Position numbers and translations under genes: made by a program. From Pseudoalteromonas prydzensis (GTDB taxonomy: Bacteria > Pseudomonadota > Gammaproteobacteria > Enterobacterales > Alteromonadaceae), in contig NZ_DRGM01000145.1 of NCBI RefSeq assembly GCF_011050055.1, positions 1 through 64,000 on the forward strand: 64,000 nt of DNA, written 5' to 3'. The notes under the pieces were generated by a model. That model was not told the DNA's origin. It saw nothing but the letters and a program-made list of their open reading frames with translations, and ran no database searches. This document shows, piece by piece, positions 1-8,269 of the stretch (positions are counted from its first letter, which is position 1; the number at the start of each line of letters is the position of its first letter).

Positions 1-95
1 GCTTACCGCTTACCGCTTACCGCTTACCGCTTACCGCTTACCGCTTACCGCTTACCGCTTACCGCTTACCGCTTACCGCTTACCGCTTACCGCTT
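1..95. repeat. Heptanucleotide tandem repeat (GCTTACC)n
   Basis: Thirteen perfect copies of GCTTACC plus a partial fourteenth, continuing off the left edge of the window. On the minus strand (GGTAAGC) the array supplies the last Arg codon and the TAA stop of the neighbouring hydrolase gene and then forms its 3' flank. Because 7 is not a multiple of 3 and each unit contains TAA, stops occur in every minus-strand frame. The array looks prone to slippage. No function is evident. Confidence 0.95.
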
Positions 96-1004
96 TTTCT
101 TGGCGCGCTTTTGCTCTGCTTTTTTAACGTGTTTGCTGATCCATTTGGTCATTTTTGCCATTAATGCTGGCGGGAAGTTATGACCCATACCCTTTACGAT
201 TTTTAATTTTGCTTTGCGTATCTGCTGTGCGGTTTGCTTTCCTGCGGCCACAGGCATGACGGGGTCTAAACTGCCGTGAATGACTAATGTAGGGGCTTTT
301 ATTTTCGGCATTAAATGCTGCCGACAATCACTGGCGGCAATTGCTGCGAGTTGTCGGTTAAAACCTTGCGGGTTGTGTGCTCTATCAACTCCTAGAGTCG
401 CTTGCTTACGTAGCGTTTGTTCATCTTGAGGATAGGCGGGGCTACCAATTAATTGATTGAGTTTTATATTGTAATGAATAGCGCTATCGCGATTTGCTCG
501 TAACGGGCGGTGTTTAGCGAGTCGTAAAAATAACTTTAAGCTAGATGCCGATAACTTAGGTTTAGTGGAGCTCGACATAATTGAGGTTAAGCTCAGCACC
601 TTCTTTTTATGTTGTGCAGCAATAAGCTGAGCAATCATGCCACCCATAGAGGCGCCGACTAGGTGCGCTTTTTTGATTTTTAGCTCAGCCATCAGCTCGA
701 TAACATCATTTGCCATATCATCTAAGGTGTATGGTATATGCGATGCAACAGGCAGTCGTTTAGTTAACCATACTTTAAATAGGTTAGGATTACCTAGCTG
801 CTCAAGTTGGCTCGAAAGCCCTGTGTCGCGGTTATCAAATCGGATCACCCGAAAGCCATTATTAACCAAGCCATAATAAAGTTCATCGGGCCATACTGTT
901 AACTGTGCACCGAGCCCCATAATCAAAATAATAACGGGAGCAGCAAGGTCTCCGCTAGCTTGATAGCTAATGCTGATGCCGCTGCGAGTGTTAATAGTGC
1001 GCAT
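87..1004 (-). CDS. Alpha/beta hydrolase
   Basis: A 305-residue alpha/beta-hydrolase-fold protein. The nucleophile elbow is G-A-S-M-G with Ser119, the likely acid is Asp247 (HGSLDP) and the likely base is His275 (MGHNF). An oxyanion-type stretch (IMGLGAQ) lies near residue 28. There is no signal peptide, so it is probably cytoplasmic. It resembles the broad esterase/peroxidase-like hydrolase group, and the substrate cannot be told. The C-terminus is very basic (KKAEQKRAKKKR) and the stop codon lies inside the heptamer array, so the original 3' end may have been altered by repeat expansion. It stands alone on the minus strand. Confidence 0.85.
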   Translation of the reverse strand: MRTINTRSGISISYQASGDLAAPVIILIMGLGAQLTVWPDELYYGLVNNGFRVIRFDNRDTGLSSQLEQLGNPNLFKVWLTKRLPVASHIPYTLDDMANDVIELMAELKIKKAHLVGASMGGMIAQLIAAQHKKKVLSLTSIMSSSTKPKLSASSLKLFLRLAKHRPLRANRDSAIHYNIKLNQLIGSPAYPQDEQTLRKQATLGVDRAHNPQGFNRQLAAIAASDCRQHLMPKIKAPTLVIHGSLDPVMPVAAGKQTAQQIRKAKLKIVKGMGHNFPPALMAKMTKWISKHVKKAEQKRAKKKR

Positions 1005-1151
1005 AGTCGATTACAGATTAAATGCAGCTAATTAATTATGTGAAAGTATAGCCAGAACAATGGGCAGCTTCATGCTTATTAATATGAATTTTTTATATTC
1101 AAAGACTAGCTAAGAAATCATGTGTAAACACGGCTCAGCAGCTGTTTGCTT

Positions 1152-2075
1152 TTAACTGCCGCCTGTTGCGTGGTTTTGCAATTCATCCAACATTTTTTGA
1201 TTGCCGAATACTTCATCAAGTAACGTTTTGACATCATTATCAGTGGGGTTTTTATATAGGCTTAAAAGATGCTGCGCCACTTGTTGACTGTAACCAGTTT
1301 GCTCATTCTGCGCTTGATAGTACTGCATCACTAAACCTTGCACAGCTAAGCGGCGCACATAGTCATTGTTATCAGTTTCTAATAACTGAGTAAACTTTTC
1401 GACAACCCGGTAGTCAAGCACTGGTGTCTGTGTGACTGTCTCGATTGCTTGTATTTTAAAATTACCATCGGTGCTATTGATTGCTAAATTAAAGAGACTA
1501 TCAATAACAGCAAAGTCATATTCAGGCATGCTCTGTTTATTCAAGATATTCATATTTAATTGCAGTTGATTTAAAGCCACTAGGCGCTCTGCATCACTTA
1601 TATTTGGGTTGAGAATTTGCTCTCTTAACTGAGTTGCCATTTTTTGAGCATATTGTGGATCTGATTTTATACGTAGTTCATAGTCATCAGGTAACTCGGA
1701 GTAAAAGGCATGATAAGGGTTACTCGCTCGCATTTTAGCTTGCACTTGTTGTTCTTTTTCATTTAGCACCGCTAATACCAGCTCTTTAAAATCGTCGTTA
1801 TTGGCTGCCTCTGCAAATGCTGGATTCTGTATTTGCAAATTAGCGAGTTGTAATTCTAAGGCGGTAATCTTTTTATTTAATAGATCAATTGATAGCTCAT
1901 TATAATCGCTATTTAATGGGATGTTAGTGACCACTATTTCTGAACCATTTTGTTGTAGAGTAGTTTGTTTTGTATGCGGGGTTACTACATGTTTTGCGAA
2001 AAAAGTACCGTAACACGATATAGCAATGGCAATTGTGGCAATAACAATTGCTACAGAGCCCTTATTGATAGGCAT
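1152..2075 (-). CDS. Membrane-anchored hypothetical protein with helical repeats
   Basis: A 307-residue protein I do not recognise. An uncleaved N-terminal membrane segment (about residues 7-27) is followed by a short coiled-coil-like stretch (about 65-85, ALELQLANLQIQ). A long alpha-helical region (about 145-300) has a HEAT-like spacing of Leu and Ala, for example the segment YVRRLAVQGLVMQYY. It is predicted to be anchored in the inner membrane with the bulk in the periplasm. It stands alone, so the neighbours give no clue to function. Confidence 0.6.
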   Translation of the reverse strand: MPINKGSVAIVIATIAIAISCYGTFFAKHVVTPHTKQTTLQQNGSEIVVTNIPLNSDYNELSIDLLNKKITALELQLANLQIQNPAFAEAANNDDFKELVLAVLNEKEQQVQAKMRASNPYHAFYSELPDDYELRIKSDPQYAQKMATQLREQILNPNISDAERLVALNQLQLNMNILNKQSMPEYDFAVIDSLFNLAINSTDGNFKIQAIETVTQTPVLDYRVVEKFTQLLETDNNDYVRRLAVQGLVMQYYQAQNEQTGYSQQVAQHLLSLYKNPTDNDVKTLLDEVFGNQKMLDELQNHATGGS

Positions 2076-2223
2076 TAAAAATGTGCTCCAAAGATAAAAC
2101 GCTAATTTATCTCTTTTCGCTAAAAATTTCTGTTAAAAGATGTAAGAAGGTAGGTACAAAAATGAGTTTTTTGCTGTGGCTTTGTATATAAGCTCCAGTT
2201 GCCCAGAGCTTAACATTTATGAG

Positions 2224-3417
2224 TTAATGCTTTTTCGCATACTGTTCGGCTTGTTGCCACACGCGTAGTACATTGTCACTTAATATTTTTTTGATATCAG
2301 TGTCGCTGTAGCCTCTATCCATTAAGCCTTGTACAAGGTTAGGGTAGCTAGATACATCTTTTAAGCCAACTGGTAAAGAATCGCCCACACCATCATAATC
2401 AGAGCCAATACCAACGTAATCGATGCCAATTAGCTCAACAACGTGATCTATGTGATCAAGTACTTGCTCAAGGCTGGCAAACGGGAAGGGGTTTTTCTTA
2501 CGGTACGCAGCATCAAAATCCTTACTTAGTTTAACGCCTTGCTTTTTAGCATCGTCTTTTTTGTTATTGAGTTGGTCGTACCAACTGCGGGAGTTAGATG
2601 TAACAAAGCTTGAACCAAAGTTAATTTGAATAACACCGCCATTCTTTTTCAGTGCTAGTAACATGTCATCGTCCATATTACGCTCAAAGCCTGGCGTGTA
2701 TTTACGTAGCGATGAGTGTGAGGCGATCACCGGCGTTTTAGATAGTTCTATTACTTGATAAAATGCATCATCTGAAATATGTGAAACATCAATCAGCATG
2801 CCGATGTTGTTCATCTCAGTAACCAGCTTTTTACCAAATGGGCTAAGCCCTTTCCATTTACGGCGAATATCATACGACGAATCAGCAATATGGTTGCTTT
2901 GTGAGTGAGCTAGGGTGATATAGCGCACACCACGGTCAAAAAAGTGTTGTAGGTTTTTCATTTCGCCCTCAATGGGCGAGCCATTTTCCATGCCCATGGC
3001 AAGTGACATTTTACCTTGCTTAAATTGCGCTTTAATATCAGCGGTAGAGCTTGCAATAGCAAACTTGTCAGGGGCGCGTTGTGCAATCGCTTCCATGCTA
3101 TCAATGAGTTGATTGGCTAATTGGTAGCTTTTACCTTTTCCTTCAAACTCTAAATGAGCTGGAATATAAATCGACATAAACGGCGCGTTCAACCCACCTT
3201 GTACTGCGCGTGGGTAGTCAAAATCACCGTCATCAGTGGCTTTAGTTACATCAGCCCATTTCGCATGAATACGGTACGGCACATCGATATGAGTATCGAT
3301 CAAAATAGTTTCTTGGGTGAGTTTGATTGCTTTAGCTGAGGGGGTAATTGTAGCTGCATTTACTTGGCTGCTAAGAGCTAGAGAGATAGCAACAACCATT
3401 GAGCTTAGTTTTATCAT
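2224..3417 (-). CDS. Membrane dipeptidase (peptidase family M19)
   Basis: Zinc dipeptidase of the renal-dipeptidase family, expected to cleave dipeptides in the periplasm. It shows DTHIDVP (first metal pair), MGMENG (bridging Glu), HSQSNH and ASHSS (metal-binding His) and the late IGIDYVGIGSDYDG signature. The start at 3417 is preferred over an in-frame ATG at 3447: it begins directly with a signal peptide (MIKLSSMVVAISLALSSQVNA, with cleavage probably after the final Ala) and has AAAGAG upstream, whereas the longer form has no ribosome site. The product is 397 residues, usual for bacterial M19 enzymes. Confidence 0.9.
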   Translation of the reverse strand: MIKLSSMVVAISLALSSQVNAATITPSAKAIKLTQETILIDTHIDVPYRIHAKWADVTKATDDGDFDYPRAVQGGLNAPFMSIYIPAHLEFEGKGKSYQLANQLIDSMEAIAQRAPDKFAIASSTADIKAQFKQGKMSLAMGMENGSPIEGEMKNLQHFFDRGVRYITLAHSQSNHIADSSYDIRRKWKGLSPFGKKLVTEMNNIGMLIDVSHISDDAFYQVIELSKTPVIASHSSLRKYTPGFERNMDDDMLLALKKNGGVIQINFGSSFVTSNSRSWYDQLNNKKDDAKKQGVKLSKDFDAAYRKKNPFPFASLEQVLDHIDHVVELIGIDYVGIGSDYDGVGDSLPVGLKDVSSYPNLVQGLMDRGYSDTDIKKILSDNVLRVWQQAEQYAKKH

Positions 3418-3476
3418 TTTTAATGGCTCTTTAAGGAAAAAAGCCATTGTCTATTTTTGCAACGCTGGTTACAAGT

Positions 3477-3722
3477 TTACTCGTTAAATTGCTCTTCACT
3501 TTGCAGTGCTTTAAATTCGCTCTTCGAAATAATAGTGACCGATTCGTGTAGTTCAGAGAAAAACACCAGCGCTTCGCCAGTGGTTAATTGCTGCTTTACT
3601 TGCGCCACTTTACTTTCAATGCTGAATTCTTGCTCACCGTAATCGGTGCCTTCACGCAAAACATAGCTTTCAATAAGGTTATACAATGTGTCTTTATCGA
3701 GTTGTTGGTGTGGAATGATCAT
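3477..3722 (-). CDS. yheU: YheU family protein (UPF0270)
   Basis: An 81-residue acidic protein matching YheU, with the conserved core [15 protein letters not shown] and SELHESVTI. The biochemical role is unknown. Its ATG overlaps the stop of yheT by 4 bp (ATGA), so the two are translationally coupled, the same order as in Escherichia coli. Confidence 0.9.
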   Translation of the reverse strand: MIIPHQQLDKDTLYNLIESYVLREGTDYGEQEFSIESKVAQVKQQLTTGEALVFFSELHESVTIISKSEFKALQSEEQFNE

Positions 3723-4699
3723 AACGGCTCTTTTTTAACGATCTGATTGAAGTACTCAGGCACGATTTGCTCTAACCAGTAAACAGGTTTAAATGGGTTA
3801 CTACCCGTTATAAAACCAACATGGCCGCCTTTTTCTGAGATACGCAGCGTAACATGCTCACTCACATCTTGCCTACTAGGTACGGCTTTAATCGACAGCA
3901 TAGGGTCATCTTTAGCGTGAATAATTAAAGTCGGTGTGGCGATGTGTTTTAAATATGCCTTGGCACTGGCTTGCTGGTAATAATCTTCAGCGCCATTAAA
4001 GCCATGCAGCGGTGCTGTGAGGTGCTCATCAAACAGCCATAAATCATCAATGGCGAGTAATTGCTCTGGCGTTAAATTAATTTGTTGCTTGATTTGCGGC
4101 AGTTTACGGTGCATGGACTTTTTCATCCGATCGAGCAAATACTTCTGATAAATTTTTGCTAAGCTTTTACGTATTACTTGGCATGATGCCGATAAATCAT
4201 AAGGTGCAGATACAACCGCGGCGCCATTAAGTAAACATTGCTCCCCTTGTTCACCTAAATATTTTGCCAGTACGTTACCACCGAGTGAAAAACCAACTGC
4301 CAGCAAAGGTCGATCTGGAAACTGCTGTTTGAGCTGTTTTATAAAAAAATCAAGGTCGCCAGTTTCGCCACTGTGATAAGCACGGGGTAGGCGGTTAGCT
4401 TCAGTCGAACAATTACGAAAATGCATTAATACAACGCTAAAACCGCTTTTTTTCAGGGCTTTCATCATGCCTTTGGCATAAAAGCTATTAATGTTGCCCT
4501 CAAGGCCGTGCAGCACAATAGCCAGTGGCGTGTGGTCATTTTTTGGTAGCGACCAAGCAAGCTCTAAAAAATCACCGTCTGGGGTATCAAGCTGTTCTAA
4601 TTGGTAACGTGTATTATGAAAAGGGCGAAAAAAACGCGGCATAATTGTTTGCACATGACGATTACTCATCCACCACGCAGGCTTGAAATTTGTAAGCAT
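3719..4699 (-). CDS. yheT: YheT family alpha/beta hydrolase
   Basis: A 326-residue hydrolase of the YheT/ABHD1-3 type. The N-terminal [11 protein letters not shown] motif is diagnostic of the family. The nucleophile is Ser138 in GFSLGG, with an acid in AKDDPML and a base in GGHVGF. The substrate is unknown, possibly esters or lipids. It is followed by yheU in a 4-bp overlap. About 100 bp upstream lies the terminator of the small DUF3149 gene, so yheTU must have its own promoter between 4700 and 4750. Confidence 0.92.
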   Translation of the reverse strand: MLTNFKPAWWMSNRHVQTIMPRFFRPFHNTRYQLEQLDTPDGDFLELAWSLPKNDHTPLAIVLHGLEGNINSFYAKGMMKALKKSGFSVVLMHFRNCSTEANRLPRAYHSGETGDLDFFIKQLKQQFPDRPLLAVGFSLGGNVLAKYLGEQGEQCLLNGAAVVSAPYDLSASCQVIRKSLAKIYQKYLLDRMKKSMHRKLPQIKQQINLTPEQLLAIDDLWLFDEHLTAPLHGFNGAEDYYQQASAKAYLKHIATPTLIIHAKDDPMLSIKAVPSRQDVSEHVTLRISEKGGHVGFITGSNPFKPVYWLEQIVPEYFNQIVKKEPL

Positions 4700-4748
4700 A
4701 ATTTAAAACATGTTTAGCTATTTGAATTGCTAGTGTAACAAATTTTAA

Positions 4749-4790
4749 TAAAAAGCCCCTAATCAAACAAGTTGATAAGGGGCTTTGCGC
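4749..4790 (-). terminator. Rho-independent terminator of the DUF3149 gene
   Basis: Read on the minus strand, the stem AAAGCCCCT / AGGGGCTTT (4786-4778 with 4760-4752) is followed by TTTTTATT. It lies just after the stop of the 48-residue DUF3149 gene and before yheT, so it isolates that gene as a short single-gene transcript. Confidence 0.85.
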
Positions 4791-4797
4791 GTCGTGC

Positions 4798-4944
4798 TTA
4801 ATTCTGATTAGGTGTTTTGTCGTCATGTACTTTCTTGATAAAAAAGTACACAAAGAAAAGGCATAAACTGATCACAACTCCCAGAAAACCAAATGATAAA
4901 AATAGTACTGGGTCACTAAAAAAGTCTCTGAAGAATACGTCCAT
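4798..4944 (-). CDS. DUF3149 family small membrane protein
   Basis: A 48-residue protein beginning MDVFFRDFFSDPVLFLSFG. It has one hydrophobic segment (about residues 13-36) followed by a basic stop-transfer (IKK) and a short hydrophilic tail. The AGGAGG ribosome site is five bases before the ATG. The short amphipathic start (DxFFSDPV), the single transmembrane helix and the Lys after it match the DUF3149 family, whose role is unknown to me. It is monocistronic, with its own terminator at 4749-4790 and an FNR-type promoter at 4964-5062. That suggests expression under low oxygen and a role in the inner membrane, by inference only. Confidence 0.8.
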   Translation of the reverse strand: MDVFFRDFFSDPVLFLSFGFLGVVISLCLFFVYFFIKKVHDDKTPNQN

Positions 4945-4963
4945 AAATGCCTCCTAATGGCTA

Positions 4964-5062
4964 TGGGTTAATCATAGGCTGGCTTGGCAGAGCTTGATAT
5001 GATCCAGATCAAGCTATTTTCCTAAGTTGATTAGCAGTGATACAGAAGTTGATTTGGATCAA
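4964..5062 (-). promoter_or_regulatory. FNR-type promoter with two operator sites
   Basis: Minus-strand promoter of the DUF3149 gene. The -10 hexamer TATGAT (4976-4971) places the start of transcription near 4964. An FNR half-site pair ATGATCCAGATCAA (4999-5012, one mismatch to TTGAT-N4-ATCAA) is centred at 5005.5, i.e. at -41.5, the class II activator position. A second, perfect site TTGATTTGGATCAA (5049-5062) is centred exactly 50 bp further upstream, at -91.5. The spacing argues for real anaerobic activation. Fnr or a close relative (EtrA/Anr) is the presumed regulator. Confidence 0.75.
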
Positions 5063-5147
5063 GTCAGTTAGCTAGGCGAAAGCTAGCGAGATAATGAGCT
5101 TGTGAGGGAGAGTTAGCGAGAGGAAAGTTACAAGGTAATGAATTGCT

Positions 5148-5172
5148 GTAGGTCGTCATTTATGACGACAAT
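5148..5172 (+). repeat. REP-like hairpin element 1
   Basis: A 25-nt element that begins GTAGG, ends AAT and has an internal palindrome GTCGTCAT / ATGACGAC. It is one of four elements in the 5081-5366 intergenic region that share length and ends but carry different, self-complementary stems. Confidence 0.6.
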
Positions 5173-5250
5173 TTTTGCTGTAAGTCATTTAAAGGTCTTT
5201 TTGCACAAAGAGAAGAGCATGAGAAGTAAATGAGGGTGAATTTAAAGTTT

Positions 5251-5275
5251 ATTCACAGCTAAAGCTGGCTCCTAC
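5251..5275 (-). repeat. REP-like hairpin element 2
   Basis: Minus-strand 25-mer beginning GTAGG and ending GAAT, with the palindrome CAGCTTTAGCTG. It is head-to-head with element 3, 15 nt apart. Confidence 0.7.
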
Positions 5276-5290
5276 AAGATTTGGTTACCC

Positions 5291-5315
5291 GTAGGAAATG
5301 GCTTTAGCCATGAAT
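5291..5315 (+). repeat. REP-like hairpin element 3
   Basis: Plus-strand 25-mer beginning GTAGG and ending GAAT, with the palindrome ATGGCTTTAGCCAT. It is tail-to-tail with element 4, again exactly 15 nt apart. Confidence 0.7.
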
Positions 5316-5330
5316 TATTTTTGTTATTAG

Positions 5331-5355
5331 GATTGTCGCGCTAAAGCACGACCTA
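5331..5355 (-). repeat. REP-like hairpin element 4
   Basis: Minus-strand 25-mer beginning GTAGG and ending CAAT, with the palindrome GTCGTGCTTTAGCGCGAC (one mismatch). Its flanks are close to element 1 except for the stem centre. It lies 11 bp beyond the stop of the DUF2390 gene, so it could also act as that transcript's 3' stabiliser. Confidence 0.7.
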
Positions 5356-5366
5356 CATGAGAGCTT

Positions 5367-5780
5367 TTACAAATATAACGATGTGTTATTTGGCGTGCTG
5401 CAAGGTGTTAGAGCAAAGCTATTAATTGTGGTTATTAACATCCCTTGCTGTTGCTTTTCTAGCTTTAACTCGGCGATGAGTAGGTCTTTACGAATTGCAG
5501 CATAATCTGCAATCTCGGTTTGATTCGCTTTTAAATAGCCGCGGGCGGCACGCAGGGGTTGTAATACGTGTTGATCAAGTTCACTAATGGATTGTGCAAG
5601 TTTGTTTAGCTGTGCTTGACTAATTGCTAGATTGAGGGAATCTAAATAATACAGTAGCAGGCACAGGTTAACGTTTTTACCTTGCTGGTTTTGATAATCT
5701 AACAGGCGCGCTTGCATATCACCTTCACTATAAAGCTGACATGCAAACTGCCAAAAGTCATCGCTATTAAGCAAGTTCAT
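5367..5780 (-). CDS. TIGR02444 / DUF2390 family protein
   Basis: A 137-residue soluble helical protein matching the TIGR02444 (DUF2390) family: an N-terminal DDFWQFACQLY, then QGKNVNLCLLLYYLD, and LRAARGYLK in the second half. The function is unknown. The start at 5780 gives the family-typical N-terminus and overlaps the 3' end of yheS by 14 bp in another frame, so it is probably translationally coupled to yheS. An in-frame ATG at 5816 lies deeper inside yheS and is less likely. Confidence 0.8.
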   Translation of the reverse strand: MNLLNSDDFWQFACQLYSEGDMQARLLDYQNQQGKNVNLCLLLYYLDSLNLAISQAQLNKLAQSISELDQHVLQPLRAARGYLKANQTEIADYAAIRKDLLIAELKLEKQQQGMLITTINSFALTPCSTPNNTSLYL

Positions 5781-7689
5781 CGGCAAACGCTTGTTCTTTT
5801 TCTTCCATCTCTTCAAGAGCCATCAGTAGCTCCTCTTCGATGTCATTTACTTTTGGCGTTAATGTCGCTTGTTTTGCGAGTAACTCTTTGAGTTTTGATT
5901 TGTTGTCATCGTTATAAAGCTCGTTATCGCCAAGTGCCTGTTCGATTTCAGCTAATTCCGCTGAGTGTTTATCGAGTTGCTTTTCGAGCTTTTCAATCTG
6001 TTTTTTAAGTGGTTGCACGGCTTTTCTAAATTCGGCCTCTAGGCGTTTTTGCTCTTTGCGATTGACTTGCGAATTAGCTTTTGGCTCATCGTCAGCTTGA
6101 GTGGCTTTTGCCGCTTCTTTATTAGCATTAAGTAGCCATTGATAGTATTCGTCTAAGTCGTAGCCAAACTGGGTTACTTCACCGTTATCCACTAAGTAAT
6201 ATTCGTCGGCGGTATTTTTTAGCATGTGACGGTCATGGGATACAGTTACCATCGCGCCTTCAAAGCCTTGTAATGCCATAACCAGTGCATGACGCATTTC
6301 TAAATCAAGGTGGTTGGTTGGCTCATCCAGTAGCAGTAAGTTAGGTTTTTGATAAACCAACATCGCTAACACTAGGCGGGCTTTTTCACCACCAGAAAAC
6401 GGTGCAACTGGCTCAAGGGCTTTATCGCCAATAAAGGCAAAACCACCTAAAAAGTCGCGCAGTGATTGCTCGCTCGCTTTTGGGTTTAAACGCTGTAAAT
6501 GAGTAACTGCGCTGGCTTTTAAATCGAGTGATTCCAATTGATGCTGGGCAAAGTAACCAATATTTAAACCCTGATGCTGAAACACTTCACCGGCTTGCGG
6601 TTGTAACTCGCCTGATAGCAATTTGATTAACGTAGATTTACCCGCGCCATTACGACCAAGTAGGGCGATACGACTACCAGGCACTAAGTTAAGTTTTATA
6701 CTGTGTAATATTGTCGTGTCGCCATAACCTGCTTGCGCTTTATCGAGCGTCATCAAAGGGTTTGGCAGTGCGATTGGCTCGGCAAATTCAAAGTCAAACG
6801 GTGAGTCTGCGTGAGCGGGGGCGAGTTTTTCCATACGTTCAAGGGCTTTAACACGGCTTTGTGCTTGCTTAGCTTTACTGGCTTTGGCTTTAAAACGGGT
6901 AATAAACTGCTCAAGGTGGGCAATTTGTTCTTGTTGTTTTTCAAACATAGCTTGGTGCTGTAATAAACGCTCTGCTTTTTGGCGTTCAAACTGCGAGTAA
7001 TTACCTTTGTAGACATTGATCAGCTGCTTATCAATATGCCAAATTTGATCAACTACCGCGTCTAAAAACTCGCGGTCATGCGATATTAATACCAGTGTAC
7101 CTGTGTAGGCGCGTAAAAAGCGTTCTAGCCAATACACGGCATCTAAATCTAAATGGTTGGTTGGCTCATCCAGTAATAATAAATCTGCATCGCGAATAAG
7201 TGCTTGCGCAAGGTTTAAACGCATGCGCCAGCCACCGGAAAAATCACTCACTGGGTTTTCGATTTGGTTATTGGCAAACCCTAAACCATGCAGCAGTTCA
7301 CCGGCTTTGGCTTCTATGCTATAGCCTTTAATGTGCTCAAGTTGTATGTGCACTTTGGCTTGGGTATCGCCATCGTTATGTTGTTCTGCTTCGCGCAGCG
7401 CAATACGCATGGCGTAATACTCTGGATGACCTTGTAATACATAATCAATGGCGCTGATCTCAAGCGCAGGGGTTTCTTGTTTTACCGAGGCAATCGACCA
7501 ATCTTTAGGAATACTGCAATTACCAGCATCAAGCTGTAGCTCTGATTTTAATAAGCTAAATAGCGTTGACTTACCGCAACCATTTGCACCAACGAGGCCA
7601 ACTTTGTGCTCTGGAAATAAGGTTGCCGATGCGTCTTTAAGCAGTGCTTTACCGCCACGGAGTAATTCAATTTCTGAGATTTGGATCAT
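5767..7689 (-). CDS. yheS: ABC-F family ATPase YheS
   Basis: A 640-residue cytoplasmic protein with two ABC ATPase domains and no membrane segments. Each domain has a Walker A (GANGCGKST near residue 34; GRNGAGKST near 345), a signature (FSGGWRMRL; FSGGEKARL) and a Walker B (LLLLDEPTNHLD twice). The two are joined by a charged linker, and a Lys/Glu-rich coiled coil forms the last ~100 residues. This is the ABC-F architecture, whose members act on ribosomes. The start MIQISEIELLRGG and the neighbours (yheT, yheU, yheV) identify YheS. It heads a transcript with the DUF2390 gene. Confidence 0.93.
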   Translation of the reverse strand: MIQISEIELLRGGKALLKDASATLFPEHKVGLVGANGCGKSTLFSLLKSELQLDAGNCSIPKDWSIASVKQETPALEISAIDYVLQGHPEYYAMRIALREAEQHNDGDTQAKVHIQLEHIKGYSIEAKAGELLHGLGFANNQIENPVSDFSGGWRMRLNLAQALIRDADLLLLDEPTNHLDLDAVYWLERFLRAYTGTLVLISHDREFLDAVVDQIWHIDKQLINVYKGNYSQFERQKAERLLQHQAMFEKQQEQIAHLEQFITRFKAKASKAKQAQSRVKALERMEKLAPAHADSPFDFEFAEPIALPNPLMTLDKAQAGYGDTTILHSIKLNLVPGSRIALLGRNGAGKSTLIKLLSGELQPQAGEVFQHQGLNIGYFAQHQLESLDLKASAVTHLQRLNPKASEQSLRDFLGGFAFIGDKALEPVAPFSGGEKARLVLAMLVYQKPNLLLLDEPTNHLDLEMRHALVMALQGFEGAMVTVSHDRHMLKNTADEYYLVDNGEVTQFGYDLDEYYQWLLNANKEAAKATQADDEPKANSQVNRKEQKRLEAEFRKAVQPLKKQIEKLEKQLDKHSAELAEIEQALGDNELYNDDNKSKLKELLAKQATLTPKVNDIEEELLMALEEMEEKEQAFADELA

Positions 7690-7837
7690 GTATTATGCGC
7701 TTTACTGTGCCTGTGTGAACTTGACGCTATCATAGCACGGAAGCTGGGCTATATTTCAATTGCTAGCGTATCAACTGAGCAGTTATTGGGTTAAAATGCG
7801 GCGAGTTTCTTTTCTAATCTAACTGTGAGAAAGCGTA

Positions 7838-8041
7838 GTGAAGCAGAAAAAACGATTTATTGCTGGGGCAACCTGTCCAGAGTGTAAAACCATGGATATG
7901 ATGATGCTTTATAAAGAGCATGATGTAGAAAAAGTTGAGTGCATGCAGTGCGGCCATAAAATGGCACAGCCAGAGCAGGCAGTGCAAGCATCAACACGCC
8001 AATTTGAACAAGTCATTGGCGTGTTTAAACCGGGCGATTAA
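7838..8041 (+). CDS. yheV: YheV family zinc-ribbon protein
   Basis: A 67-residue protein with two CxxC knuckles (CPECK near residue 13, CMQCGHKM near 35) forming a likely zinc ribbon. The KRFIAGATCP start and EQVIGVFKP end match YheV (DUF2387, putative metal-binding). The start is GTG. It is divergent from yheS with about 150 bp between. The molecular role is unknown. Confidence 0.88.
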   Translation: MKQKKRFIAGATCPECKTMDMMMLYKEHDVEKVECMQCGHKMAQPEQAVQASTRQFEQVIGVFKPGD

Positions 8042-8053
8042 GCGACGCTGCAA

Positions 8054-8269
8054 TCAATAGTGTGGCGGCGGTGGCTCTGGCGTATCTGACATCATCATCG
8101 ACGATGCTTGCGACTCTTTAATTTTTTCAGCCAGTAGCTCTGTTTGGCGTTTCATTTTTGCTAATAGCTGCTGGTGAACTTTGATTTCGTCATTTAAAAT
8201 TTCAATCGTTTCATCTTGAAAGGCCACTTTGGCTTCAAGTTCTGTTAAGCGATGTTCAATTGTGTTCAT
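8054..8269 (-). CDS. slyX: SlyX family protein
   Basis: A 71-residue coiled-coil protein: heptad Leu/Ile pattern over residues 3-52, then a proline-rich tail ending PPPPHY, the hallmark of SlyX. The function is unknown. Its ATG overlaps the stop of the upstream WD40 lipoprotein gene by 4 bp. It converges on yheV with only 12 bp between. Confidence 0.92.
   Translation of the reverse strand: MNTIEHRLTELEAKVAFQDETIEILNDEIKVHQQLLAKMKRQTELLAEKIKESQASSMMMSDTPEPPPPHY

Noticed and set aside
1..95. CRISPR-like array
   Set aside because: The units are 7 bp and contiguous with no spacers, so this is a simple tandem repeat.
4662..4853. 63-residue minus-strand ORF before yheT
   Set aside because: It crosses the DUF3149 terminator and the end of that gene in another frame, with no ribosome site.
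4994..5012. A longer TTGAT-N9-ATCAA reading of the upstream site
   Set aside because: FNR needs a 4-bp spacer. The overlapping ATGATCCAGATCAA has the right spacing and position, so that reading was kept.
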